DNA of 64,000 nucleotides from Ignavibacteriota bacterium (GTDB lineage: Bacteria > Bacteroidota > Ignavibacteria > Ignavibacteriales > Melioribacteraceae). Below the pieces are notes generated by a model, which saw nothing but the letters and a program-made list of their open reading frames with translations, did no database searches and was not told the DNA's origin. The position numbers and the translations under genes are program-made. Of this stretch, positions 16,120 to 25,727 are shown in pieces. The first letter of the stretch is position 1. Each line of letters starts with the position of its first letter. The stretch spans positions 434,001 through 498,000 of the forward strand of contig JADJGF010000001.1 of the NCBI GenBank assembly GCA_016708125.1, in the 5' to 3' direction.

Positions 16120-17162
16120 AGTTTATTAGAATAATTTTATCTCCGTTAACAATTTTGTACAAATTTATTATTGATCTTAGAAATGATCTGTTTGATAAAA
16201 ATATTTTTAAACAAACAAAAGTTGATTGCAAAGTTATTTCGGTTGGAAATTTAACCGTCGGCGGTTCCGGTAAAACACCGTTTGTAATTATGTTAACAAA
16301 ATATTTGAAGAATAAAAATAATAAAGTCGGCGTATTAAGCAGAGGTTACGGAAGAAACAGCAAAGGATATTTACTTGTTTCAAAAGACGGTTCACCATTA
16401 ATGAAAGTTAGCAAATCCGGTGATGAAATTTTACTTGTATCAAATGAGTGTAAAGTGCCCGCCGCAGTTGCCGAAAAACGTGTTGATGGTGCACAAAGAT
16501 TTTTAAAAGACGTTAAATTGGAAACAATAGTTTTAGATGACGCATTCCAACATAGATGGATTCAACGTGATTTGGATATATTAATTATTGATCAAAAATT
16601 TTTAAGCAGCGTAAATGATATTGAACAAAATTTATTGCCGCTTGGAAATATGCGTGAATCATTTGATTCTGCAAATCGTGCTGATATGATAATTATCAAC
16701 AGAAAATTTTCTCCAAAAATTAATATTCCAACAAAACTCAAAAATCATTTTTCTGATAAAGATGTTTTTTATTCGTCCTATCAAGTTGAAGGAATATATG
16801 ATGTTAAGACAAATAAAAAATATAGACTGGATGAATTTGAAGGTCAAAATAGTTTAGTTGTTTGCGGAATTGCCAGACCGTTTTCATTTTTAAGAGTTTT
16901 GGAAGAAAATAATATTAACATCAAAAACAAAATTATTTTTACTGATCACAAAGAATATTCGATAAAAGAAATTGAACAAATACGAAAAGATTTTTACAGT
17001 ACAAACTCTCATTCAGTTTTAACAACACAAAAAGATGCAGTTAAACTTATGGAGTTTAATAAAGAATTGGATGACATTGATATATATTTCCTAAAAATTG
17101 AATTAAAAGTAGAAGAAGAAAAAAGATTTTTTGAAAAAATAGATTCAAAAATATTTAACTAA
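16113..17162 (+). CDS. lpxK: Tetraacyldisaccharide 4'-kinase
   Basis: The 349-residue protein phosphorylates the 4' position of the lipid A disaccharide at the inner membrane. An N-terminal hydrophobic helix is followed by the P-loop VGGSGKTP at about residues 48-55, SRGYGR (about 76-81) and LDDAFQHR (about 144-151), all typical of LpxK. The start is TTG 16113 or the adjacent TTG 16116, behind a GGAG box at 16104-16107; no ATG is available nearby. It overlaps the acyltransferase gene by 7 bases and closes the lipid A set. Confidence 0.95.
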   Translation: MLKFIRIILSPLTILYKFIIDLRNDLFDKNIFKQTKVDCKVISVGNLTVGGSGKTPFVIMLTKYLKNKNNKVGVLSRGYGRNSKGYLLVSKDGSPLMKVSKSGDEILLVSNECKVPAAVAEKRVDGAQRFLKDVKLETIVLDDAFQHRWIQRDLDILIIDQKFLSSVNDIEQNLLPLGNMRESFDSANRADMIIINRKFSPKINIPTKLKNHFSDKDVFYSSYQVEGIYDVKTNKKYRLDEFEGQNSLVVCGIARPFSFLRVLEENNINIKNKIIFTDHKEYSIKEIEQIRKDFYSTNSHSVLTTQKDAVKLMEFNKELDDIDIYFLKIELKVEEEKRFFEKIDSKIFN

Positions 17163-17193
17163 TTATTCAAACAAATAGATTCGAGGAAAACTA

Positions 17194-19920
17194 ATGGCAA
17201 AGAAACAAAATTCAAAATTCGTTTATTTCTTCGGTGGTAAAAAAGCTGATGGTAAAGCTGAAATGAAAGGTTTGCTTGGCGGTAAAGGTGCAAATCTTGC
17301 TGAAATGGTAAATATCGGATTACCTGTTCCGGCTGGCTTTACAATTACAACTGAAGTGTGCACTTATTATTATGACAATAAGAGAAAATATCCAAAAGAA
17401 TTAGAATCTCAAGTTCTAACAAATCTTGCAAAAATTGAAAAAGAAATGGGAGCAAAATTTGGTGATAAAAAAAATCCATTATTGCTTTCAGTAAGAAGCG
17501 GCGCAAGAGCTTCAATGCCCGGAATGATGGATACAATTTTGAACTTAGGATTAAATGATGTTACAGTTGAGGCATTAATTGCTCGTACAAATAATCCACG
17601 ATTCGCTTATGATTCATATAGAAGATTTGTTCAAATGTACGGCGATGTTGTGTTAGGTTTAAAGCCAAAAGATAAACATGATCATGATCCATTTGAAGTT
17701 ATTCTTGAAAAAAAGAAATCTGATAATAATATTGTAAAAGATACAGATCTAACTGCAGAACAATTAAAAGAGTTAGTTGCAGAATTTAAATCTGAAATAA
17801 AAAAAATTACCGGACACGATTTTCCAACAGATCCTATGAAACAATTATGGGGAGCAGTTGGTGCAGTATTTAGTTCATGGATGAATGAAAGAGCTATCGT
17901 TTACAGAAAATTAAATAGTATTCCGGCAAGCTGGGGAACTGCAGTAAACGTACAATCAATGGTATTTGGAAATATGGGTGAAGATTCCGGAACCGGTGTT
18001 GCATTTACTCGCGATCCAGCTTCGGGTGAAAATTTATTTTATGGTGAATATCTATTTAATGCTCAAGGTGAAGATGTTGTTGCCGGAATTAGAACTCCAC
18101 ATAAAATTTCTGAGTTAAAGAAAGATAATGCAAAAGTTTACAAACAATTGGATGACATTAGAAAGAAACTTGAAAAACACTACAAAGATATGATGGATAT
18201 TGAATTCACAATTCAGCAAGGTAAATTGTGGATGCTTCAAGCAAGAGTTGGTAAACGTACTGGATTTGCTGCTGTTCAAATTGCGGTTGATATGGTTAGA
18301 GAAAAATTAATTTCTAAAAATGATGCTTTACTAAGAATTGATCCGGAACAATTAAATCAATTGTTAAGACCAATTTTTGATACTAAACAAAAAACTCAAG
18401 CAATTTCGCAAGGTAAATTATTAGCAAAAGGATTAAATGCTGGTCCGGGTGCTGCAGCCGGAAAAATTGCTTTCTCAGCTCAAGATGCAGAAGAAATGGC
18501 AAAGAAAGGCGACAAAGTTATTCTTGTAAGAATTGAAACTTCTCCCGAAGATATTAAAGGAATGAACGCAAGCGAAGGTATATTAACTGCTAAAGGCGGA
18601 ATGACATCACATGCTGCATTGGTTGCACGACAAATGGGTAAAGTTTGTGTTGCGGGCTGCGGTGCTTTGGAAATCGATTATAAAAAGGGAACATTGAAAG
18701 TTGCTAATTCAGATTTAGTAGTTAAAGAAGGTGAATATATTTCCATCGATGGTTCAACCGGTGAAGTAATTCAAGGAGAAATTCAAACAAAACCTTCTGA
18801 AGTTGTACAAGTTTTAATCACAAAAGAAATGGATCCAAGCAAATCTAAAGTATTTAGAACATACAAAGATTTAATGAGCTGGGCAGATTCTACAAGAACA
18901 CTTGGAGTTAGAACAAATGCCGATCAACCAGATCAAGCAGCTAACGCAATCTCGTTTGGTGCAGAAGGTATTGGACTTTGTCGCACAGAACACATGTTCT
19001 TTGGCGGTGATAGAATTCTTGCCGTAAGAGAAATGATTCTTGCTGAAACTGAAGCTGGAAGAAAAAATGCACTCGAAAAATTATTACCTCTACAAAGAAA
19101 AGATTTCTCAGAAATTTTTGAAGTGATGAAAGGTAAACCGGTAACAATTAGAACTTTAGATCCACCACTGCATGAATTTTTACCGCATTCAGAAAAAGAA
19201 CAAAAAGAAGTTGCCGATGCTCTAAAAGTTACAGTTGAGAAATTAAAAACCAAAATGGAATCTTTAGCAGAATTCAATCCTATGCTTGGATTTAGAGGCT
19301 GCAGATTAGGAATTAGTTTCCCGGAAATTACAGAAATGCAAGCTCGTGCAATATTTGAAGCTGCAGTAGATGTTGCTAAAAAGGGTATAAAAGTTAAACC
19401 GGAAATTATGATTCCGCTTGTTGCAACTCTTGAAGAATTAAAATTACAAGAAGCAATTGTAAGAAAAGTTGCCGCTGACGTATTCAAAGAAAAAGGAAAA
19501 AAAGTAGAATATTTAGTTGGTACAATGATTGAATTACCAAGAGCTGCATTGATTGCCGATGAAATTGCAAAAGTTGCTCAGTTCTTCAGTTTTGGAACAA
19601 ATGATTTAACACAAACTACTTTTGGATTATCAAGAGACGATGCCGGTAAATTCTTACCACTTTATGTTGATAGAGAAATTTTACCTCGTGATCCATTTGA
19701 AAGCCTTGATCAAAATGGTGTTGGTCAATTAGTTCAAATCGGAACTCAAAAAGGTAGAAAAACAAATAAAAATCTTAAAGTAGGTATTTGCGGCGAACAC
19801 GGCGGAGAACCTGAATCTGTAGAATTTTTCCATAGAACCGGATTAAATTACGTTAGCTGTTCACCATTTAGAGTTCCAATTGCAAGATTAGCTGCGGCAA
19901 GAGCTGCACTAAGAAAATAA
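17194..19920 (+). CDS. ppdK: Pyruvate, phosphate dikinase
   Basis: The 908-residue enzyme interconverts pyruvate + ATP + Pi and phosphoenolpyruvate + AMP + PPi. Domains in order are the ATP-grasp nucleotide domain (YFFGG and LLGGKGANLAEM near the N-terminus), the swivelling phosphohistidine domain with GGMTSHAALVARQMG (catalytic His about 473), and the C-terminal PEP/pyruvate barrel with SFGTNDLTQ and GICGEHGG (Cys about 866). Length is typical. A GAGGAAAA ribosome site precedes ATG. It could run in gluconeogenic or glycolytic direction. A strong hairpin terminator follows, so it ends a transcription unit. Confidence 0.98.
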   Translation: MAKKQNSKFVYFFGGKKADGKAEMKGLLGGKGANLAEMVNIGLPVPAGFTITTEVCTYYYDNKRKYPKELESQVLTNLAKIEKEMGAKFGDKKNPLLLSVRSGARASMPGMMDTILNLGLNDVTVEALIARTNNPRFAYDSYRRFVQMYGDVVLGLKPKDKHDHDPFEVILEKKKSDNNIVKDTDLTAEQLKELVAEFKSEIKKITGHDFPTDPMKQLWGAVGAVFSSWMNERAIVYRKLNSIPASWGTAVNVQSMVFGNMGEDSGTGVAFTRDPASGENLFYGEYLFNAQGEDVVAGIRTPHKISELKKDNAKVYKQLDDIRKKLEKHYKDMMDIEFTIQQGKLWMLQARVGKRTGFAAVQIAVDMVREKLISKNDALLRIDPEQLNQLLRPIFDTKQKTQAISQGKLLAKGLNAGPGAAAGKIAFSAQDAEEMAKKGDKVILVRIETSPEDIKGMNASEGILTAKGGMTSHAALVARQMGKVCVAGCGALEIDYKKGTLKVANSDLVVKEGEYISIDGSTGEVIQGEIQTKPSEVVQVLITKEMDPSKSKVFRTYKDLMSWADSTRTLGVRTNADQPDQAANAISFGAEGIGLCRTEHMFFGGDRILAVREMILAETEAGRKNALEKLLPLQRKDFSEIFEVMKGKPVTIRTLDPPLHEFLPHSEKEQKEVADALKVTVEKLKTKMESLAEFNPMLGFRGCRLGISFPEITEMQARAIFEAAVDVAKKGIKVKPEIMIPLVATLEELKLQEAIVRKVAADVFKEKGKKVEYLVGTMIELPRAALIADEIAKVAQFFSFGTNDLTQTTFGLSRDDAGKFLPLYVDREILPRDPFESLDQNGVGQLVQIGTQKGRKTNKNLKVGICGEHGGEPESVEFFHRTGLNYVSCSPFRVPIARLAAARAALRK

Positions 19921-19941
19921 ATGCTAATTAATTTAAAATTT

Positions 19942-19977
19942 ACTAACCAAGCTGTTAAAAGTTTGGTTAGTGTTTTT
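19942..19977 (+). terminator. Rho-independent terminator after ppdK
   Basis: A 9-base perfect stem, ACTAACCAA (19942-19950) with TTGGTTAGT (19963-19971), has a 12-base loop and is followed by GTTTTTAA. It begins 21 bases after the ppdK stop. Confidence 0.75.
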
Positions 19978-20037
19978 AATAAACTAAAATTATTATTCAT
20001 AATTAATTAGCAATAATTTTATGATATAGGAGAATAA

Positions 20038-21075
20038 ATGAAATTATCTGATTTTAAATATACTTTGCCAAAACCTTCAGTTGCCAGATATCCAGTTAAG
20101 CCAAGAGACAGTGCAAAGATGATGGTTTTTCAAAGAGGAACAACAAATGTTGAGCATAAAAAATTTACCGACGTTGTGGATTTTATGTCAAAGGGCGATG
20201 TTCTTGTTGTAAACAATACAAAAGTCATGCAAGCAAGATTGTTCGGACAGAAAGAACGAACAAATGCTAAAATTGAAGTTTTTGTTTTGCGTGAATTAAA
20301 CAGAGAAGAAAAAATTTGGGATGTTATTGTTGATCCGGCAAGAAAAGTAAGAATTGGAAACCGAATTTATTTTAATGATAAACTTTGGTGCGAAGTAATT
20401 GATAACACAACTTCGCGCGGCAGAACCGTAAGAATTAATTACGATGGAGATGATATTTATAAAGCAATTGAGAAAATTGGACAAACTCCGCTACCGCCAT
20501 ACATTAAACGTCCAACAGAAAAATCAGATCGTGAAGATTATCAAACACTTTTTGCTGAAACAGACGGCTCGGTTGCTGCACCAACTGCCGGTTTACATTT
20601 CACTTCTGATTTAATAAAAAAGGTGAAGAAAAAAGGAATTAAAATTGTATCGGTTACGCTTCATATTGGATTGGGAACTTTTAGACCAGTTGAAGTTGAA
20701 GATTTAACAAAACATAAAATGGATTCTGAATATTTTGAAATTCCCGATGAAACTGCTTTAACAATTAACGAAGCTTTGAAAGCAAAGAAAAATATTTTCG
20801 TCGTTGGAACAAGCGCAACCAGAGCTTTAGAAAGCAGTGTTACAGCAGAAGGATTTGTAAAACCAAACTATGGCTGGACAGATAAATTTATTTTTCCTCC
20901 ATACGAATTTAAAATAACCAAAAAACTTATCACCAATTTCCATCAACCGGAATCAACTTTGTTAATGCTCGCAGCAGCCTTTGGTGGTTATGATGAAGTT
21001 ATGAAAAACTATAAAAAAGCCATGAAAGAAAAGTATAGATTTTTAAGTTATGGTGATGCAATGTTAATTTTATAA
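20038..21075 (+). CDS. queA: S-adenosylmethionine:tRNA ribosyltransferase-isomerase
   Basis: The 345-residue enzyme converts preQ1-tRNA to epoxyqueuosine-tRNA using SAM as ribosyl donor. Family blocks include VVNNTKV near residue 57, the TPLPPYI stretch, AAPTAGLHFT near 180, HIGLGTFRPV and NFHQPESTLLML. Length is standard. The start has a textbook TAGGAG site. The stop shares one base with the ispD start. Confidence 0.97.
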   Translation: MKLSDFKYTLPKPSVARYPVKPRDSAKMMVFQRGTTNVEHKKFTDVVDFMSKGDVLVVNNTKVMQARLFGQKERTNAKIEVFVLRELNREEKIWDVIVDPARKVRIGNRIYFNDKLWCEVIDNTTSRGRTVRINYDGDDIYKAIEKIGQTPLPPYIKRPTEKSDREDYQTLFAETDGSVAAPTAGLHFTSDLIKKVKKKGIKIVSVTLHIGLGTFRPVEVEDLTKHKMDSEYFEIPDETALTINEALKAKKNIFVVGTSATRALESSVTAEGFVKPNYGWTDKFIFPPYEFKITKKLITNFHQPESTLLMLAAAFGGYDEVMKNYKKAMKEKYRFLSYGDAMLIL

Positions 21076-21758
21076 TGAGCAACGTAGCAATAATTCCTTC
21101 TGCCGGCTCTGGCTCAAGATTTAATTCCCCAATTCCGAAACAGTATGTTAAGGTTTTGGGGAAAGAGATTATTGTTTACACACTTGAAATTTTTCAAAAC
21201 TGTGATAATATTGATGAAATAATTATTCCCGCTGATAAAAATTATTTTAATCTTTTATTTGAACTTAAAGAAAAATATAATTTTACAAAAGTCACAAAAA
21301 TTATTGAAGGCGGAAAAGAAAGACAAGATTCAGTTTATAATGGATTAATTTCAAAAAAATTTAATGATGATGATTTAATTCTTGTACATGATGCTGCTCG
21401 CCCGCTTTTATCAACAAAACTTTTACTAACTTCTTTAAATGAAGCTCAGAAATTCGATAGTATTGTTGTTGCAATAAAAGCAAGAGATACATTGATCAGC
21501 GGAAATGAATTTGTAAAAAATTATAAAGATAGATCAAAAATTTATTATGCACAAACGCCGCAGATTTTTAGATACAAAATTATTCTCGATGCATTTGAAA
21601 TTGCGAGGAAGAATAATTTTACAGCTACGGATGAATCAATGTTGGTTAAAAATGCTGGTTTTGATGTAAAAATTGTTAATGGTGAATTTACAAATTTTAA
21701 AATAACAGAAAATTCAGATCTTGATATTGTAAAAAAATTGATTGAAAATATTTCATAA
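21075..21758 (+). CDS. ispD: 2-C-methyl-D-erythritol 4-phosphate cytidylyltransferase
   Basis: The 227-residue protein performs the CTP-dependent step of the MEP isoprenoid pathway. The N-terminal nucleotide-binding loop SAGSGSRF with PKQY, the GGKERQDSVYNG segment and VHDAARPL are characteristic. It is translationally coupled to queA. IspD feeds isoprenoid synthesis, including the undecaprenyl carrier recycled by the UppP encoded at 53062-53910. Confidence 0.96.
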   Translation: MSNVAIIPSAGSGSRFNSPIPKQYVKVLGKEIIVYTLEIFQNCDNIDEIIIPADKNYFNLLFELKEKYNFTKVTKIIEGGKERQDSVYNGLISKKFNDDDLILVHDAARPLLSTKLLLTSLNEAQKFDSIVVAIKARDTLISGNEFVKNYKDRSKIYYAQTPQIFRYKIILDAFEIARKNNFTATDESMLVKNAGFDVKIVNGEFTNFKITENSDLDIVKKLIENIS

Positions 21759-21806
21759 GTTCATTTTAAGTTTAAATAATAATTTTTATCATTGAAAATA
21801 TATCTA

Positions 21807-21831
21807 TTATTCAATATCTTGAATAAATTTT
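21807..21831 (+). terminator. Short hairpin with T run between ispD and plsY
   Basis: TTATTCAA (21807-21814) and TTGAATAA (21819-21826) form a perfect 8-base stem with a 4-base loop, followed by ATTTTTG. The stem is AT-rich, so it may be a weak terminator or attenuator just before the plsY ribosome site (GAGGAGA). Confidence 0.35.
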
Positions 21832-21841
21832 TGAGGAGAAT

Positions 21842-22510
21842 ATGCCAAATCTTCTATTTATAATTGTTTTATCATATTTAGTTGGATCAATACCGATAAG
21901 CATAATTTTATCCAAACTTGTTAAAGGTGTTGATATTCGCAATTTTGGAAGCGGAAATGCCGGCGGTACAAATGTTTCTCGCGTTCTTGGAAAAAAATAT
22001 GGAATTCTTACAATTATATTAGATGCATTCAAAGGTGTAATTGCTGTTGTGTTTATATCAAGATTATATTTTGGCAATTTCCCTTTTTCAAATAACACTC
22101 CTTTTGATGACTTTACATTAATTCAAATTATTGCGGGAATTTCCGCTGTTATCGGTCATATCTGGACTATATTCGCCGGATTCAAAGGTGGCAAAGGCAT
22201 TGCAACCGGATTAGGAGTTTTAGTTTCAATTGTAACTTTAGATATGATTATGGCATTGGGTGTTTTTGCGTTAGTTGTATATTTCTCAAAATATATTTCG
22301 TTAGCTTCAATGTCTGCTGCAGTTTCGGTTCCGTTAATCATGATTATTAGAGAAAATATTTTTGGTGTTGATATTCCAAGTTATCATAATATTCTGCCTT
22401 TTGTTATTGCATTGGCTTTGCTCGTAATTTACACACACAGAGCAAATTTAGAAAGATTAATAAATGGAAGTGAAAATAAAATTTCACTCTTCAAAAAAAA
22501 GAATAAATAA
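21842..22510 (+). CDS. plsY: Acyl-phosphate:glycerol-3-phosphate acyltransferase
   Basis: The 222-residue integral membrane enzyme acylates glycerol 3-phosphate at position 1, starting phospholipid synthesis. The three PlsY signature loops are visible: GSGNAGGTNVSR (about 38-49), the GHIWTIFAGFKGGKG region (about 104-118) and THRANLERL near the C-terminus. About five membrane helices are present. GAGGAG lies before ATG. The next gene makes its glycerol phosphate substrate. Confidence 0.96.
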   Translation: MPNLLFIIVLSYLVGSIPISIILSKLVKGVDIRNFGSGNAGGTNVSRVLGKKYGILTIILDAFKGVIAVVFISRLYFGNFPFSNNTPFDDFTLIQIIAGISAVIGHIWTIFAGFKGGKGIATGLGVLVSIVTLDMIMALGVFALVVYFSKYISLASMSAAVSVPLIMIIRENIFGVDIPSYHNILPFVIALALLVIYTHRANLERLINGSENKISLFKKKNK

Positions 22511-22513
22511 TTA

Positions 22514-23512
22514 ATGCGTATTTCAGTATTAGGTGCAGGAAGCTGGGGAACAGCTCTTGCAATTATTCTCCAATCCAATGGTCATGATGTTACTCTTTGG
22601 GAATATAAAAGAGGTTACTATAAAACATTAAAAAGGACCAGAGAAAACAAAATTTATCTTCCTAAAATTAAAATCCCTAAAGAAATATTAATTACAAATT
22701 CTCTTAAAGACGGCTGCTTAAATCAACATATGATTGTTCTTGCAATTCCCTCTCAATTTATAAGAGGTGTTTTAAAAAGTATTAAAAATTTTGATTTCGG
22801 CGATACAACATTTATAAGTGTTGCAAAAGGTATCGAACAAAAAACATTATATACAGTCTCGCAAATTATTAAAGATGAAATTCCCTCAATTGAAGATAAA
22901 AATATTGGTGTACTTTCCGGTCCAAGTCATGCGGAGGAAGTTGCGTTAAAAATTCCTACTGCTGTAGTATCTGCCTCAACTGATTTAGAAACTGCACAGC
23001 AAATTCAAGCCGCATTTACTACATCCTATTTTAGAGTTTATTATTCTACAGATATTATTGGCGTTGAACTTGGCGGCGCATTAAAAAATGTTATTGCAAT
23101 TGGGGCTGGAATGGTTGACGGTGCAAAATTTGGTGATAATACCAAAGCCGCAATTATGACAAGAGGAATTGCAGAAATTTCCAGAATTGGAATTGAAATG
23201 GGTGCACGACCAGAAACTTTTTCCGGGCTTTCCGGAGTTGGGGATTTGATTGTAACTTGTATGAGCAAACACAGTAGAAACAGATATGTCGGTGAACAAA
23301 TTGGCGCCGGTAAAAAATTGAAAGCAATTTTAAACTCAATGCAGATGGTTGCCGAAGGTGTTGCAACTTGTCAATCTTCTTACGAATTAGCAAGGAAACA
23401 TAATGTCGCTACTCCAATTGTTGATGCAGTATACAGCGCACTATTTCTCGATAAAGATCCTAAAAAAGCGACATATGAATTAATGGCAAGAGATATGAAA
23501 TCGGAACATTAA
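22514..23512 (+). CDS. gpsA: Glycerol-3-phosphate dehydrogenase [NAD(P)+]
   Basis: The 332-residue cytosolic enzyme reduces dihydroxyacetone phosphate to sn-glycerol 3-phosphate. The Rossmann loop GAGSWGTALA is at residues 6-15, the catalytic region GVELGGALKNVIAIGAG at about 184-200, and SGVGDLIVTC further on. It starts three bases after plsY, so substrate supply and use are coupled. Confidence 0.97.
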   Translation: MRISVLGAGSWGTALAIILQSNGHDVTLWEYKRGYYKTLKRTRENKIYLPKIKIPKEILITNSLKDGCLNQHMIVLAIPSQFIRGVLKSIKNFDFGDTTFISVAKGIEQKTLYTVSQIIKDEIPSIEDKNIGVLSGPSHAEEVALKIPTAVVSASTDLETAQQIQAAFTTSYFRVYYSTDIIGVELGGALKNVIAIGAGMVDGAKFGDNTKAAIMTRGIAEISRIGIEMGARPETFSGLSGVGDLIVTCMSKHSRNRYVGEQIGAGKKLKAILNSMQMVAEGVATCQSSYELARKHNVATPIVDAVYSALFLDKDPKKATYELMARDMKSEH

Positions 23513-23542
23513 ATAATTTTATAAATTCCTTCCGAAAAAAAT

Positions 23543-25723
23543 ATGCATACCAAACAAATATCAGATTCAATACAATTCTTAAGCGGTGTTGGTCCAAAAA
23601 GAGCCGACTCATTTAATCAGCTTGGCATCAAAACAATTGAAAATTTACTTTTTTATTTTCCGACAAAATATTTAGACAGAAGCAAAATTTTGAGTGCAGT
23701 AAAAGTTTCTCAACTTGTAGTAAATGGTTATGATGGAGAAGTAACAATTGTTGGAAAAGTTATTGATTCTGAATTTATAAATTATGGAAAGAAACAAATT
23801 TTTAAAGTTATTTTTCAAGATAACAGCGGATTGTTTGAGTGCGTTTGGTTTAAAGGAATAAAATATTTTAAAACTTATTTTAAAATTGATGAACATTATG
23901 CAATTTCTTCAAAACCGGTTTTAACAAAATATGGTCATCTACAGTTTACGCATCCCGATTTTGATAAATTCAGTATTGATGAAACTAATGATTTCGTTAA
24001 TACCGGCAAGGTAATTCCCTTCTATTCAATTCCAAAAGAACTTAAAGAAAATAATATCGGCGATATCGGCTTGCGAAGAATTATCAAGCAGGCAGTTGAT
24101 GATTATTCTGATTTAATTTCTGAGACACTTCCGCAAAATATTATTTCAGAAAATAATTTAATTAAATTAAACGATGCCGTAAAAAATATTCATTACCCGG
24201 AAAATTTGGACATACTTTCGCTTGCAAAAAATAGATTTAAATATGAAGAATTATTTTACATCGAAACTTTGGTTGCATTAAGAAAAAATAAATTCCTTTC
24301 CAACACAAAAGGCATTTCATTTGCAATTCATTCGGATGTTATCAAAAAATTTCTTAGCAAACTTCCATTCGAATTAACAAAAGATCAATTAAAAGTTTTA
24401 CACGAAATAAAACTTGATATGACAAATTCCAAACCGATGAATAGACTTCTTCAGGGTGATGTTGGAAGCGGAAAAACTATAGTTGCCGTAATAAGTATGT
24501 TGATTGCCGTAAGCAATAATTATCAAGCTGTAATAATGGCGCCCACGGAAATTTTAGCTCAACAGCATTTTTTAACAATTAAAGAATTATTAAAAACTTT
24601 TAATTTAAGAATTGAATTGTTAATTGGCGGAACTAAAAAAAGTGAGAAAGAAAATATTATTGAATCAATAAAAAATGGAAACTGTAATATTATAATTGGA
24701 ACTCATGCGCTGATTGAAGAAAATGTGGAATTTGAAAAAGTGGGTTTGGTAATAATTGATGAACAGCATCGATTTGGTGTTGCACATAGAAGCAAAATAA
24801 TAAGCAAAGGAATTTCTCCGGATGTTTTAATAATGACCGCAACGCCAATTCCGCGAACTTTAACAATGACGTTATACGGCGATTTGGATTTATCAATTAT
24901 TGAAGAAATGCCGAAAAATAGAATGGTAATAAAAACAGTTTTACGCGGTGAAAAAAATCTTCCGGAAATTTACAATTTCGTAATTGATAAATGCAAAGAA
25001 GGTTATCAAACATTTATTGTATTTCCGTTAGTTGAAGAATCTGAAAAAATGGAATTAAAAGCTGCTGAAGTTTATTACGAAAAATTAAAAACTTCGTTTC
25101 TCCAAAATTTAAAATTAGCTTTACTTCACGGCAGAATGAATTGGAAAGAAAAAGATGAAACAATGCACAAATTTAAAAACAAGGAATTTGATGTTTTGAT
25201 TTCTACGACGGTTATTGAAGTTGGAATTGATATTCCCGATGCAAATATCATAATAATAAATGATGCTGAAAGATTTGGATTATCGCAGCTTCATCAATTA
25301 AGAGGAAGAGTTGGAAGAAGTAATAAACAAGCATACTGTATTTTAGTTACAAAAAATGATTTATCTGCAAAGACAAAAAGTTTTAATTTTGATTTTGATT
25401 ATTTATCGAAAGCGCAAATTGATTTTCATAAATCAAAAATTAGATTGAACGCAATGGTAAAACATTCAAGCGGATTTGATCTTTCTGAAATTGATTTAAA
25501 ATTGCGCGGACCCGGAGATATTTTCGGCAAGATGCAAAGCGGATTTCCAAATTTGGTTTTTGCAGATTTAACAACTGATCAACAAATTTTAATTAAAGCT
25601 AAGGAAGATGCTTTCAATATTATTGCCGAAGATAATAATTTAAAAGATACAAAACATTTTATGATAAAGAAAAAATTGAAAGATTATTATTCGGAAAATT
25701 TACGTTACGCAACTATTGGATAA
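23543..25723 (+). CDS. recG: ATP-dependent DNA helicase RecG
   Basis: The 726-residue branched-DNA helicase processes stalled forks and recombination intermediates. The N-terminal part has LSGVGPKRA and the OB-fold wedge domain (about 60-160). The helicase core has GDVGSGKT (Walker A, about 307-314), APTEILAQQH, DEQHRFG (motif II), TATPIPRT and the C-terminal block RGRVGRS. The ATG has no obvious Shine-Dalgarno site. Its stop converges with the next leftward gene, with 4 bases between. Confidence 0.97.
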   Translation: MHTKQISDSIQFLSGVGPKRADSFNQLGIKTIENLLFYFPTKYLDRSKILSAVKVSQLVVNGYDGEVTIVGKVIDSEFINYGKKQIFKVIFQDNSGLFECVWFKGIKYFKTYFKIDEHYAISSKPVLTKYGHLQFTHPDFDKFSIDETNDFVNTGKVIPFYSIPKELKENNIGDIGLRRIIKQAVDDYSDLISETLPQNIISENNLIKLNDAVKNIHYPENLDILSLAKNRFKYEELFYIETLVALRKNKFLSNTKGISFAIHSDVIKKFLSKLPFELTKDQLKVLHEIKLDMTNSKPMNRLLQGDVGSGKTIVAVISMLIAVSNNYQAVIMAPTEILAQQHFLTIKELLKTFNLRIELLIGGTKKSEKENIIESIKNGNCNIIIGTHALIEENVEFEKVGLVIIDEQHRFGVAHRSKIISKGISPDVLIMTATPIPRTLTMTLYGDLDLSIIEEMPKNRMVIKTVLRGEKNLPEIYNFVIDKCKEGYQTFIVFPLVEESEKMELKAAEVYYEKLKTSFLQNLKLALLHGRMNWKEKDETMHKFKNKEFDVLISTTVIEVGIDIPDANIIIINDAERFGLSQLHQLRGRVGRSNKQAYCILVTKNDLSAKTKSFNFDFDYLSKAQIDFHKSKIRLNAMVKHSSGFDLSEIDLKLRGPGDIFGKMQSGFPNLVFADLTTDQQILIKAKEDAFNIIAEDNNLKDTKHFMIKKKLKDYYSENLRYATIG

Positions 25724-25727
25724 AAAT

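Noticed and set aside
18933..19487. 184-residue open frame antisense to ppdK
   Set aside because: It lies wholly inside a strongly conserved enzyme gene and its translation looks like a low-complexity shadow with no domain pattern.
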